Assembly: GCA_963731285.1 (NCBI GenBank)
Contig: CAVSUR010000011.1
Span: forward strand, 186,001 to 250,000
DNA from: CAVSUR01 sp963731285
GTDB taxonomy: Bacteria; Actinomycetota; Actinomycetes; Streptosporangiales; Streptosporangiaceae
Reading direction: 5' to 3'
DNA length: 64,000 nucleotides
In this document: piece after piece, positions 1 to 8,907 of the stretch
Layout of the letters: each line of letters starts with the position of its first letter
How positions within the stretch are numbered: the first letter of the stretch is position 1
Notes under the pieces: generated by a model
The model's database searches: none
What the model saw: the letters and a program-made list of their open reading frames with translations, nothing else
What the model was told of the DNA's origin: nothing
Made by a program: the position numbers and the translations under genes

Positions 1-1
1 A

Positions 2-868
2 ATTCCCGGGCCCGACAATGCACCGCTTTACCTGGCCGTAAAGAACGGGACATTTACCAGGGCCGGACTCAATGTCAAAATCCGCACTTACCGATCGACC
101 AGTAGCGAACTGCAGGCCCTGAACGCCGGGCGCGTGGATGTCGCGGCAGGCGATTACGCTGATTTCTTGTACGCTCAGGCCACCGCAGCCAAGCCGGACC
201 TGCGCATCATTGCTGATGGTTATCACGCCGCCCCGGGCGTCATGGAGGTGCTGAGCCGTTCCGATTCAGGGATCAGCACGGCGCAGGATCTGGCCGGCAA
301 GACCATCGGTACCCCGCCAGCGGAGCTGATTCCGGTGAGCAAGACTGTTCCCTATAGCCTGGCAACCCTAGCGACACAGTCAGTGCTCCAGAGCGATGGC
401 GTTAAACTGGGGAAAGTAAAATGGAAGCCGATGCCGTCGGGTGATCTGATCAGTGCGCTTGCTCATCACCAGGTGGATGCCATTCTCGTGCAGGAGCCCT
501 ACATCCTCGCTGCCCAGACCCAGATTGGCACTGTAGAGGTGCTCGACTCCGCCAGCGGCGCTACCGCAGGCTTGCCCCTGTCCGGCTATTTTGCAGTGAC
601 GCATTACGCCTCACAGCATGCGGACATGATGCGCGGTTTCCGAAGCGCGCTTCAGCAAGCACAAGCCCAGGCTGTAATGCCCGGTCCTATAAAAAATATC
701 CTGGCCAGCGCGCAGGGCATGAGCCCGCAGTCGGCATCCTTGATTACGATGGGTTCGTATCCTACCTCGCTGGATGCTCCTGCCTTGCAGCGCGTTGCCA
801 ACTTGATGTTCAACTTCGGAGTACTGAACAAGCACGCGCTGTATGTTGCGCCGATGTTCTTCCCCTGA
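2..868 (+). CDS. ABC transporter substrate-binding protein, SsuA/THI5/NMT1 type, 5' truncated
   Basis: The reading frame is open from the window edge, so the N-terminus and any signal peptide are missing; 288 residues remain. The visible start NAPLYLAVKNGTF followed by GLNVKI is the typical opening of periplasmic or lipid-anchored binding proteins for sulfonates, nitrate or thiamine precursors. LNAGRVDVAAGDYADFL and HQVDAILVQEPYILAA are the ligand-pocket segments of this fold. It probably delivers a small organic molecule to an ABC permease that lies to the left, outside the window. It converges with the livF end 40 bp away, so it is not part of the liv operon. G+C is clearly lower than in the bulk of the window. 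The ligand cannot be told from the sequence. Confidence 0.8.
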   Translation: MPGPDNAPLYLAVKNGTFTRAGLNVKIRTYRSTSSELQALNAGRVDVAAGDYADFLYAQATAAKPDLRIIADGYHAAPGVMEVLSRSDSGISTAQDLAGKTIGTPPAELIPVSKTVPYSLATLATQSVLQSDGVKLGKVKWKPMPSGDLISALAHHQVDAILVQEPYILAAQTQIGTVEVLDSASGATAGLPLSGYFAVTHYASQHADMMRGFRSALQQAQAQAVMPGPIKNILASAQGMSPQSASLITMGSYPTSLDAPALQRVANLMFNFGVLNKHALYVAPMFFP

Positions 869-907
869 CGGCTGGCGATCCTTGGTCGTTAGGGATAAGC
901 AGCTGTG

Positions 908-1720
908 TCAGAACGCACCCGGTGCCGGGCCGTCGGCCGCGCGGTCAATACCGTTATTCTCCGCGTCCGCGTGATGCGGCGACGTCACCGCGCCGCCGAG
1001 GTATAGCGTGGCGATTTCCGGATGCTCAAGAACCTCCTGCCCGCTTCCGGTGAGGCGTACTCGCCCATTTTCCATGACCACGCCATGGCTGGAGAGCCGC
1101 AAACCTGCGCGCGCATTCTGTTCGACCAGCAAGACCGTTTTGCCTTCCGCATTGATCATCCGGACGGCGTCAAGCACCGTCTTGAGCACTTTGGGCGCCA
1201 GACCCATTGATGGCTCATCCAGGATGACGAGCGCAGGATCAAGCATCAGACAGCGGGCGAACTCGACCAGCCGCTGCTGGCCCCCCGACAGACTTCCGGC
1301 CTTCTGTTTTGCCCACCCAGCTACCTGGGGGAACATCTCCTCAACCTGTCTCCGCCTGCGTTGGGCGGCGCTCCTGTTGCCCAGTACATAGCCGCCAAGC
1401 TCGACATTCTCCCGGACCGTCATATCTCGGAACAGACTGTGATTCTGCGGGACATGCACGACTCCCATGGCCAAGACCTGACGAGGACTCTTGCCGGCCA
1501 GCGATTCGCCATGTAGGGTGATGGTCCCGCGCCGTGGTTTCAGTAGGCCACTGATCGTGGCCAGCAAAGTGGACTTGCCGGCACCGTTCGGCCCGACGAG
1601 GCAGGTAATGGCTCCCTGGGGCACGGTAAACGACACATCGTGCAGCACATCGCCGCCACCGTAGCCAGATACCAGGTTCTCAATGACAAGTGCCTGGTCA
1701 CTACCAGGAGGCTTCATCAT
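908..1720 (-). CDS. livF: Branched-chain amino acid-type ABC transporter ATP-binding protein LivF
   Basis: ATPase subunit (270 aa) of a HAAT-family importer for branched-chain amino acids or related compounds such as amides or urea. Walker A GPNGAGKST lies at about residues 43-51, the signature LSGGQQ at about 144-149 and Walker B LVILDEP at about 166-172. The switch-region ending LLVEQN is the LivF hallmark. The start is placed at 1720 because GGAGGAAG stands directly before tandem ATG codons. The frame is open further upstream, but that part only overlaps livG. The start overlaps the livG end by 20 bp, so the two are probably translationally coupled. It is the last gene of the livKHMGF operon. 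The C-terminal tail beyond residue 245 is polar and not conserved. Confidence 0.9.
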   Translation of the reverse strand: MMKPPGSDQALVIENLVSGYGGGDVLHDVSFTVPQGAITCLVGPNGAGKSTLLATISGLLKPRRGTITLHGESLAGKSPRQVLAMGVVHVPQNHSLFRDMTVRENVELGGYVLGNRSAAQRRRRQVEEMFPQVAGWAKQKAGSLSGGQQRLVEFARCLMLDPALVILDEPSMGLAPKVLKTVLDAVRMINAEGKTVLLVEQNARAGLRLSSHGVVMENGRVRLTGSGQEVLEHPEIATLYLGGAVTSPHHADAENNGIDRAADGPAPGAF

Positions 1721-2492
1721 CTTCCTCCACCGTCCCGAGATAGGCATCGAGCACACGCGAATCAGTCCGGATAATCTCCGGCGGCCCGGCGGCGACCACG
1801 GTGCCATAATCCAACACTGTTACCGCGTGGCAGAGGCCCATTACGAATTCCATGTTGTGCTCCACAATGAGGAATGTGGTGCCCTTCCGGTTCAGTTCGC
1901 GAATCCTGCTGGCAATGTGGTTTATGAGCGAGGGATTCACTCCTCCGGCCGGCTCGTCGAGTAGCACGATGCCGGGCTCGGTGCTCAGCACATAGGAAAG
2001 CTCAAGCAGCTTGCGCTGTCCGTAGGACAGCGTGCCGGCCAGCGCAGTTGCATGCCCCGCAATTCCAGTGAATTCGAGGAGCTCCATTGCGTGTCGCCGT
2101 TCGGCCGCTGCTGCGCCTGCGCGGGCGAATGGATTACGAATCCGTTTGCGGGCCTGGTTGTGCATAAGGTCGAGGTGCTGGGCGGCAACGAGCATATTTT
2201 CCAGGACTGTGAGCCGCGGGAAGATCCTGGTGATCTGGAACGTCCGACCAACTCCCAGAACAGACACCAATTCTGGCCGGGCGTTGGTAATCCTCTTGTC
2301 CCCCAGGTACACATCACCGGTATCCACCCTGTTGTAACCAGTGATGATATTGAACAACGTGGTCTTTCCAGACCCGTTGGGCCCTATGAGGCCAGTAATC
2401 GTGCCCTCTTCCACCTCGATGGTGCAGTTATCGAGAGCCTGCACGCCGCCAAATGCCTTGGAGATGTGCTCGATTCGCAACAGCGTTGTCAT
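1701..2492 (-). CDS. livG: Branched-chain amino acid-type ABC transporter ATP-binding protein LivG
   Basis: Second ATPase (263 aa), which pairs with LivF under the LivHM membrane pore. Walker A GPNGSGKTT is at residues 37-45, followed by the LivG-specific segment GVGRTFQITRIFPRLTVLEN around the Q-loop. The signature is degenerate (LSYGQRK), as is usual for LivG, and Walker B IVLLDEPAGGVNP follows. LIVEHNMEFVMGLC near the C-terminus is the LivG H-loop. Its ATG overlaps the livM stop by four bases (ATGA), which indicates translational coupling. Length is normal for the family. Confidence 0.92.
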   Translation of the reverse strand: MTTLLRIEHISKAFGGVQALDNCTIEVEEGTITGLIGPNGSGKTTLFNIITGYNRVDTGDVYLGDKRITNARPELVSVLGVGRTFQITRIFPRLTVLENMLVAAQHLDLMHNQARKRIRNPFARAGAAAAERRHAMELLEFTGIAGHATALAGTLSYGQRKLLELSYVLSTEPGIVLLDEPAGGVNPSLINHIASRIRELNRKGTTFLIVEHNMEFVMGLCHAVTVLDYGTVVAAGPPEIIRTDSRVLDAYLGTVEEDDEASW

Positions 2493-3604
2493 CGCGGGCT
2501 CTCGTGCGTGGTCGCGTCAGCGGCAGGATCGGACTCGCCGACCAGTGTTGCCTGGTCAGCTGTGGCCTCAGACCGCATCGAAGGCTGGTGACGGAGTCGT
2601 TTTGCCCGCCACGACGTTATCCGTTCGCCGATCGTTGGAATCAGGCCTCGCGGCATCAAGACGATCACTGCGAGAAATAGCGCTCCCAGGTATATCTGGC
2701 TAAGGTAATCGTTAGGAAACTGTTGTGTGATGTACTGCTGCACCGGTTCAATGAGCACAGCCCCCAGCACAGGTCCGGATACCGTGCCGAGTCCGCCGAG
2801 GAAGGCCATCAGCGCGAGGACAAGATCGAAGGCAGGGTCGAAACCTGACGCGGGCAGAACCTGAGTGATAAAGAAGAACCAAAGCGCGCCAAGCATACCG
2901 ACCGGGAACGCGGAGATAACTAGGGCCGTCAGCTTAACCCGCATGGTCCGGACGCCCAGGCTCCGGACCCGTCCTTCGTCATCGCGGACGGCGCGCAACT
3001 GCAGGCCGAATCTCGATCCGCGGATAAGCCAGGACAAGGCCACCGTTCCCACAGCGATAGCCAGGGCCATGTAGTAAAAGGGATCATTGTAAGTCGCGGG
3101 CTGCCAGAGCAAGAACGGCGCGGCGATGCCGGTAGTCCCCCCAGTGAAGGAGAAGTTGAATGCCATCAGCTGGAAGATAAAGAAGACCGCGATCGTCACA
3201 ACCAGAAACGTGTGCCGCCGTACCCGCAGCGCAATCAGGCCGAAAGGCACTGCGACGACAGCTGCCACCAGGCCAGCCATCGGCAGCGTAGCGAAAATGG
3301 CATTGCCGTTTAGCTGCCAGTCCCTGGCCGCGATCGCGGCTGTATAGGCACCGCAGCCAAAGAACACGGCGTGGGCCAGTGAGATGTACCCGGAGTATCC
3401 GGAAAAGATGTTCCACGCGGACGCCGCCCCGACAAAGATCATCGTATCGACAGCGATTGTCGTTACCAGCGGGTTGGTGAATACGAGCGGGAAGACAGCG
3501 GCCACAGCAAGCAGAAGAAGTATCCCGCCGCCACGCCATGTGGTGCTTGGCCGTTGCCTCTTTAGTTTACTGAGTCCTGATTCCTTCCCGCCTTGTGGCG
3601 CCAT
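2489..3604 (-). CDS. livM: Branched-chain amino acid-type ABC transporter permease LivM
   Basis: Inner-membrane permease (371 aa) with about eight to ten hydrophobic segments after a basic cytoplasmic N-terminus. Family segments are GYSGYISLAHAVFFGCGAY near residue 70, the RAVRDDEGRVRSLGV cytoplasmic loop that docks the ATPases near residue 210, and AFLGGLGTVSGPVLGAVL near residue 270. It should form a heterodimeric pore with LivH. The start ATG shares one base with the livH stop (TAATG). A 40-residue polar C-terminal tail is unremarkable. Confidence 0.92.
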   Translation of the reverse strand: MAPQGGKESGLSKLKRQRPSTTWRGGGILLLLAVAAVFPLVFTNPLVTTIAVDTMIFVGAASAWNIFSGYSGYISLAHAVFFGCGAYTAAIAARDWQLNGNAIFATLPMAGLVAAVVAVPFGLIALRVRRHTFLVVTIAVFFIFQLMAFNFSFTGGTTGIAAPFLLWQPATYNDPFYYMALAIAVGTVALSWLIRGSRFGLQLRAVRDDEGRVRSLGVRTMRVKLTALVISAFPVGMLGALWFFFITQVLPASGFDPAFDLVLALMAFLGGLGTVSGPVLGAVLIEPVQQYITQQFPNDYLSQIYLGALFLAVIVLMPRGLIPTIGERITSWRAKRLRHQPSMRSEATADQATLVGESDPAADATTHESPR

Positions 3605-4485
3605 TACTGCTCCCTGACGGCCGGGCGGCCGAGCAGGCCGGACGGGCGGACGATGAGCACGATCACGAGCGCGGCATAGAAGACAACTATGGCCCAGTTG
3701 GGCGACCAGATATCCACGACCGACTCAATCGTGATCATGAAAACGGACGCAACCAGGGCTCCGGCGATACTGCCAAGGCCGCCCAGGATGATGATGGCCA
3801 GCATGCGGGAGATCAGATCATATCCGCTATTGGGATTGAACCCTCCGCTGGTAGCGCCGTATACCATGCCTCCTACCGCGGTCACTGCGACGCCAATACC
3901 GAAAGTGATTGCCGCCACGCGATTCACGTTGATGCCGATTAGCTTGGCGGCGGTCTGATCCTGCATGGTGGCGCGAATGCTACGTCCGAATGCGGTCCGG
4001 TACAAGACGGCGTAGAGCAGCAGCACCAGCAGGACAGCGAGCACCGCGGCGAACAGGTACATGTACGGCAGGTAGAACCCGTAGAGGCGCACGCTGCTGG
4101 TCATGAGCGGTGTGCTTAGCTGCACGTAGCCCGGGCTGAATATCCAGTAGAGCACCCCCTCAATAATGAGGGCCACCGCATAGCTGGCTAGCAGTGACAT
4201 CGAGGTGCGCTCGGGACCGCGCAGCGGCCGGATGAACACCCAGTAAATGATCACGCCCAGGCAGAACATCGCCGGGACTGTGACCAACAGGCCAAGGAAC
4301 AGGTTGATGTGCAGGTGCACGGAAAGCACGTAGCTGAGATAGCCGCCGACAATCACCAGGATGCCCTGGGCGATATTGATGATGTCAAGCACGCCGAAGA
4401 TCAGCGTCAGCCCGACCGCCATCAATCCGTACACGGCACCAACGAGCAGGCCGTCGACAACGGCCTCGTAGATCTGACGTCCCAT
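3604..4485 (-). CDS. livH: Branched-chain amino acid-type ABC transporter permease LivH
   Basis: Inner-membrane permease (293 aa), partner of LivM. The N-terminal AVYGLMAVGLTLIFGVLDIINIAQG (read in parts around residues 17-42) is the diagnostic LivH opening. RATMQDQTAAKLIGINVNR near residue 170 is the coupling loop, and ILGGLGSIAGALVASVFM follows near residue 230. It lies 60 bp downstream of livK, in the expected livK-H-M-G-F order. Sequence and length are normal, so the transporter core looks intact even though livK is broken as read. Confidence 0.93.
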   Translation of the reverse strand: MGRQIYEAVVDGLLVGAVYGLMAVGLTLIFGVLDIINIAQGILVIVGGYLSYVLSVHLHINLFLGLLVTVPAMFCLGVIIYWVFIRPLRGPERTSMSLLASYAVALIIEGVLYWIFSPGYVQLSTPLMTSSVRLYGFYLPYMYLFAAVLAVLLVLLLYAVLYRTAFGRSIRATMQDQTAAKLIGINVNRVAAITFGIGVAVTAVGGMVYGATSGGFNPNSGYDLISRMLAIIILGGLGSIAGALVASVFMITIESVVDIWSPNWAIVVFYAALVIVLIVRPSGLLGRPAVREQ

Positions 4486-4545
4486 ACCGGCTTCGCGCTT
4501 TCCTGGCCGCCCTGCTTGGGTTGCCTGCTTGTCCGCTCCTGCCGG

Positions 4546-5809
4546 TCAGCTGCCCCAGTTGGGCTTGGGGAAGATGATCTGCTTGGATCCGGGAGCCCCC
4601 ACCGGCAGCACCTGCTGGTAGTTGCCGTTCTGCCACTGGAAGATGAACGCCGCCGGCTTGGGGTTCTGGCCGAGCTTGCTGAACTGGACCGGCCCCTGCA
4701 CGCTATTCAGCGTGACTCCGCTGTGCAGATAGCGAATGATCTTGGCATTGTCCGTGCTATTGGTGGCCTTCACGGCGGCGGCGGCGACTTCGCCTACCGA
4801 GTAGGCCTCGGCCACGTCAGCATTGATGTCGGAAGCCGTGCCGCCGTACTTGGCGATGTACTCCTCGACCATCACGCTGCTCAGCGGGTTGTTATAGGTG
4901 CCGTACCAGCCGTTGGGCACCATGATGCCGGTGGCGTTAGCCTTGCCCACCGCGTTGAGGAACGCCGAGCCCTGATCCGGGCCGGAGGCAGCGATGAAAA
5001 CCTTGGGGTTGTAATGCTGCTGCTCGAACGCCTGCATGAACGCGTTAACTGTGGGGACGTCGCCGGAGCCGAGGACCACCATGTCGGGGTGGAGCGCAGC
5101 TACCTGGTCGGCCGGTGCCTTGTAGGCGGACACTTCCTCGGGAAATGTCTTGCTGTAGACGGTTTTGACGCCGACGGCCTCGAGGAGCCTCTGCGCTGTC
5201 ACCACCGGGGGCGCGGCGAACGGGTCATTGGCCTTCGGGTAGGCCGCAGTCTTCGGTCGCTGGCTGGGCGGAAGGGACTGCGATCCAGTTGGACAAACGG
5301 AACCATATAGTTGTCTACCGGCAGGCTGGGCGAGAAGACGTTGTGAACCTTCGCGTTGGAGGCCAGGTTGAAGACGTTATCGGTACTGCCCGCGCCCTGG
5401 ATCATCGCGTAGCCGTACCGGGCCGCAGTAGTGGACGCCGGGGCGGTGAGCAATGACGAGAACGGCCCGAAAGTCAGGGCGACATGATCGACGGAGATCA
5501 GCTTCTGGTAGTTGGAGACGACAGTGGTCGGCGAGCTCGCATCATTGAGGATGATCAGCTTGACCTTGCGGCCGAGCAGGCCACCGTGGCTGTTGACATC
5601 GCTCTGCCACAGCTCGTAGCCGCGCTCGAATGCCTGGCCGTCTGCGGAGAAGTCGCCGGTCAGCGAGAGCGAGGCGCCGATGAGTATGGGCGACTTGCTG
5701 CTGCCTGCCCGCCAGTTCCCGCGCTGCTGCTGCCGCAGCCAGCAAGCACAGCTGCCGTGACCGCCACAGCGGCGGCGGCAGACAAGAACCGGACGGATTG
5801 AATCTTCAT
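4546..5809 (-). pseudogene. livK: ABC transporter substrate-binding lipoprotein (LivK-like), frameshifted
   Basis: Periplasmic-binding-protein type I (Peripla_BP_6) lipoprotein for the adjacent permease. The ATG at 5809 starts a lipoprotein signal with lipobox LAGC (Cys25). The frame then breaks twice. Near 5695-5715 it must shift to give KSPILIGASLSLTGDF through FGPFSSLLTAPAS. Near 5265-5285 it must shift again to give SQRPKTAAYPKANDPF and run to the stop at 4546. Joined, the parts give an ordinary protein of about 420 residues. Each shift is equivalent to one missing base; the second could also be two added bases. All homologous segments are well preserved, so sequencing indels are as likely as true decay. 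Confidence 0.8.
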
Positions 5810-6444
5810 CCCCGGTTACTCCTTCCGATGTCAGGGCGGCGGCGCAAGCTGCCCTGGTGTGCTGCCTTACCCGCTAGAACTACGAGCAAGGCCGGGCGCC
5901 GCTACCGGCAGCCAAGGCCCGCTCACGATACCGTAGGTAGGCGCCTTAGTTCTCAATGGCCCACAACTCGGTCGCCAGTATGACATAGGTCAGTTGTGTC
6001 AGTCCCCGAGCCAGTTACGTGGAGTCACGATTAGATCCGCTCCGCCGCCCAGCCAGCACGTGGCGCCAGAGCAAAGACAGGCCGGCGATGCTCCATGCCT
6101 TGATCACAGCCGTAGCCAACCCGGTGGCCTCGAAGGTGATGAATAGGTGCTTGAGGCAGCTTGGATAGTAGCGTCGGGTCGGGGATAGCCTGCTCGGCGG
6201 CGTCATGGCCAGCCTGGCCGACAGCGGGAGGGCCAGTTCACGGTGGGCTGGACAGCAGGGCCGGAAGAAACGAAGCTCGGCTCCTTTGCCCTTTCACAAC
6301 AATTATTTTGCCTTTTCATGACAAAGAACGATCATTAATTGTGCGGGGAGGTAGAGTGCGCTTTGGGCACAGATCATCAGATGCCACTTCAGCGAGCTGT
6401 CTTTCACGGAACGGTTGGAGCGGGCCGCTGCGATACTCGCAAAA
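5810..6444. other. Low-GC intergenic region upstream of livK, no gene seen
   Basis: About 635 bases between the livK start and the CocE remnant. Short open frames occur on both strands but none has a plausible start context or a recognisable motif. The segment at 6285-6350 is unusually AT-rich for this genome. The region must carry the promoter of the liv operon, but I cannot pick a convincing -35/-10 pair. Confidence 0.5.
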
Positions 6445-6621
6445 TCTCGCTCGGCAGTAACTACCTGTCGCGCTACCCGGATCAGCTCTTGTGGTGCAGG
6501 ATGTACTCGGACACGACGGGAACCGGCTCGGGACCTGGGTGGGAAGCCCGGTTCGCACTGCCAGCCAGGTCCCGTCAGACATCGGCACCCATACATGATC
6601 TATGCGGGCGCACTCAGGCAC
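6445..6621 (-). pseudogene. Remnant of a CocE/NonD-family hydrolase (N-terminal fragment)
   Basis: About 55 codons resemble the beginning of CocE/NonD (X-Pro dipeptidyl-peptidase S15-type) hydrolases. One frame reads RIDHVWVPMSDGTWLAVRTGLP, here split as RIDHVWVPMSDG then TWLAVRTGLP. A different frame immediately continues PVPVVSEYILHHKS, with in-frame stops and then RDR. This corresponds to the family's xPVPxxLEYxPYRKxD..RDR segment. Nothing like the catalytic Ser region follows, so this is a decayed fragment. It sits at the edge between the lower-GC left segment and the high-GC remainder. Confidence 0.55.
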
Positions 6622-6708
6622 TCATCTGAACTCCGTTCGATCGCTGCCGTGACTGTCGCAGCCTGACGCCGCGACGTCGCTACCACATGGCGAAAGGCAT
6701 GGAAACGC

Positions 6709-7898
6709 CTATCGCGGCTTCTGCCTGCCCAGGCCCAGTTCCCTGGCGATGATCATCCGCTGCACCTCGGAGGTGCCCTCGCCAATCTCGAGCACCTTGG
6801 CGTCCCGGTAGAACCGGGCCACCGGGAACTCGTTCATGAACCCGTACCCGCCGAATACCTGCGTCGCGTCGCGCGCATTGTCCATGGCGGCCTCGGAGGC
6901 GACGAGCTTGGCGATCGCCGCCTCGCGCTTGACCGGCTGGCCGGCCACCAGCCGGGCTGCCGCGTCGAGCCAGGCCAGCCTGGCGGTGTGCGCCCGCGCC
7001 TCCATGGTCGCAATCTTGAACTGGATGTCCTGGTAGTAAGCCAGCGGATGACCGAACGCCGACCGCTGCGGAGCGTAGCGCAGGCACTCGTCCACGCAGC
7101 CCTGAGCAGGCCGGCCGCGAGCGCGGCGATCGCGACCCGGCCCTCGTCCAGCGTCTGCAGGAACTGGGCGTAGCCCCGGCCGCGCTCGCCGAGCAGGTTG
7201 GCCCCGGGGACCCGGCATGAGCTGAACGCCAGCTCCCTGGTGTCCGAGGCGCACCAGCCGACCTTGGAGTAGGCCGGCGCGACGGTGAAGCCGGGGGTGC
7301 CGGACGGCACCATGATCGCGGAGATCTCCCGGCGGCCGTCTTCGCCGCCGGGTCCGGTGGCGGCCAGCACCGAGACCACCGAGGTGATCGACGTGCCCGC
7401 GTTGGTGATGAACGCCTTCGAGCCGTCGATCACCCACTCCCCTCTACCGCTCCCGCTCCCTTCTAGCCGGGCCGTGGTCCGCATCCCGCCGGCGATATCC
7501 GAGCCGCCGCCGGGCTCGGTCAGCCCGAAGGCGGCCAGCTTCTCACCCCGGCACAGGCCGGGCAGCCAGCTCTGGCGCTGCTGGCCGGTACCGAAGCGGA
7601 AGATCGGCATCGCCCCGAGCGCGACCCCCGCCTCCAGCGTGATCGCCACTGAGGAGTCCACCCGGGCCAGCTCGTGCAGCGCCACGCACAGGGTGAGCAT
7701 GTCGCCGCCCATCCCGCCGTACTCCTCGGGGAACGGCAGCCCGAACAGCCCGAGCTTGCCCATCTCGGCCACGATGCCGTACGGGAACTCGTGCCGCTCG
7801 TAGAAACCGCCGATGACCGGCGCCACCACCTCGCGCGCGAACTCGGCGACGGTCGTGCGCAGCGCCTCGTGCTCCTCATCCAGCCCGTAACTGACCAT
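6709..7898 (-). pseudogene. Acyl-CoA dehydrogenase, one frameshift
   Basis: Flavoprotein that introduces a trans-2 double bond into an acyl-CoA thioester (about 397 aa when joined). The ATG at 7898 has an AAAGGGG ribosome site. The N-terminal half carries GLFGLPFPEEYGGMGGD and the FAD/substrate segments AFGLTEPGGGSDIAG and WVIDGSKAFITNAG. Near 7105 one base is missing and the frame moves to GCVDECLRYAPQRSAFGHPL. It ends with ATQVFGGYGFMNEFPVARFYRDAK and IGEGTSEVQRMIIAREL, which holds the candidate catalytic Glu. It most resembles short/branched-chain acyl-CoA dehydrogenases. The next gene upstream on the same strand is an oxidoreductase, 44 bp away, so a shared transcript is likely. The indel is probably a sequencing error. 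Confidence 0.85.
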
Positions 7899-7941
7899 CT
7901 CTGCCCCTTTGCAGTGTTGGCGGCCGGCGCGCTGGCTAATG

Positions 7942-8907
7942 TCAGGCGAACTCCAGCAGGACCTTCCCCGACTTCCCTGGCCGGCCCAGGTAGTCGAACG
8001 CGGCGGCGGCATCGCTGGCGGGGAAGACCCGGTCGATTCGCGGCAGCGCCCGCCCGGCGGCCAGCACCGGCACGACGGAGCGGGCGAACGCCTGCACCGC
8101 CGCCGCCTTCTGCTCCACCGACCGGGCCCGCAGCATCGTGCCGTACAGGCTGGCGCGCTTAGACATCAGCCGCCGCAGTGAGACCTCACCAGCCTCCCCG
8201 CCGGACGTGCCGACGATCACGATCCGGCCCTGGGCCGCCAGCACACCGAAGTCCAGCTCCAGGTTGGGCGCCCCGACCAGTTCGAGCACCACGTCGGCGC
8301 CCCCCAGCTCGCCGAGCACGCCGGCCACGGTCTCCGGGCCGGCGATCAGCGCGCCCTGTTCTTCCAGCCACCGGGCCGAGTCAGGAGTCCGGACGCTGGC
8401 CACGGCGCGGGCCCCGGCGGCCAGGGCGAGCAGCACGGCCGCCGACCCGACGCCGCCGTTGGCGCCGGTCACCAGCAGGACCTCCCCCATCATCAGCCCG
8501 CACCGGGTGAACACGGCGTCGTGCGCGGTCGCGTACGCCTCGGGCACCGCCGCGGCCTCCTGCTCGCTGAGCCTGTCCGGCACGGCGGCAACGTGACGCT
8601 CGTGCACCGCCACCCGGTCGGCCAGCCCGCCCCCGCCGATCAGGCCGAACACCCGGTCGCCGGGCTGCCAGGCCCGCACCCCGGGGCCGACCTCGATGAC
8701 CGTCCCGGCCACCTCCAGGCCGGGGATGTCGGCAGGCGCGCCCGGCGGCGCCGGATAATAGCCGTTGCGCTGCGCCACGTCCGCCTGGTTCAGGCCCGCG
8801 AACCGGGCCGCCACGACCACCTCGTGAGTGCCGGGCGCCGGGTCGGGCCGCTCGCCGAATTCCACGACCTCGTTCCCGCCCGGACCCTTGAACGTCACTG
8901 CCCGCAC
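7942..8907 (-). CDS. Zinc-type alcohol dehydrogenase-like / NADPH:quinone oxidoreductase
   Basis: MDR-superfamily oxidoreductase (321 aa). The GTG at 8907 is chosen because AAGGGTGG precedes it and the domain begins there with RAVTFKGPGGNEVVEF; the longer open frame upstream is shadow of the deacetylase gene. DIPGLEVAGTVIEVGPGV is the GroES-like core, and LVTGANGGVGSAAVLLA (about residues 130-150) is the NADP-binding Rossmann motif. Catalytic zinc ligands of classical ADHs are absent, as in quinone oxidoreductases (QOR). It overlaps the deacetylase by 13 bp and precedes the acyl-CoA dehydrogenase, so all three are probably co-transcribed. Its substrate is unknown. Confidence 0.85.
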   Translation of the reverse strand: MRAVTFKGPGGNEVVEFGERPDPAPGTHEVVVAARFAGLNQADVAQRNGYYPAPPGAPADIPGLEVAGTVIEVGPGVRAWQPGDRVFGLIGGGGLADRVAVHERHVAAVPDRLSEQEAAAVPEAYATAHDAVFTRCGLMMGEVLLVTGANGGVGSAAVLLALAAGARAVASVRTPDSARWLEEQGALIAGPETVAGVLGELGGADVVLELVGAPNLELDFGVLAAQGRIVIVGTSGGEAGEVSLRRLMSKRASLYGTMLRARSVEQKAAAVQAFARSVVPVLAAGRALPRIDRVFPASDAAAAFDYLGRPGKSGKVLLEFA

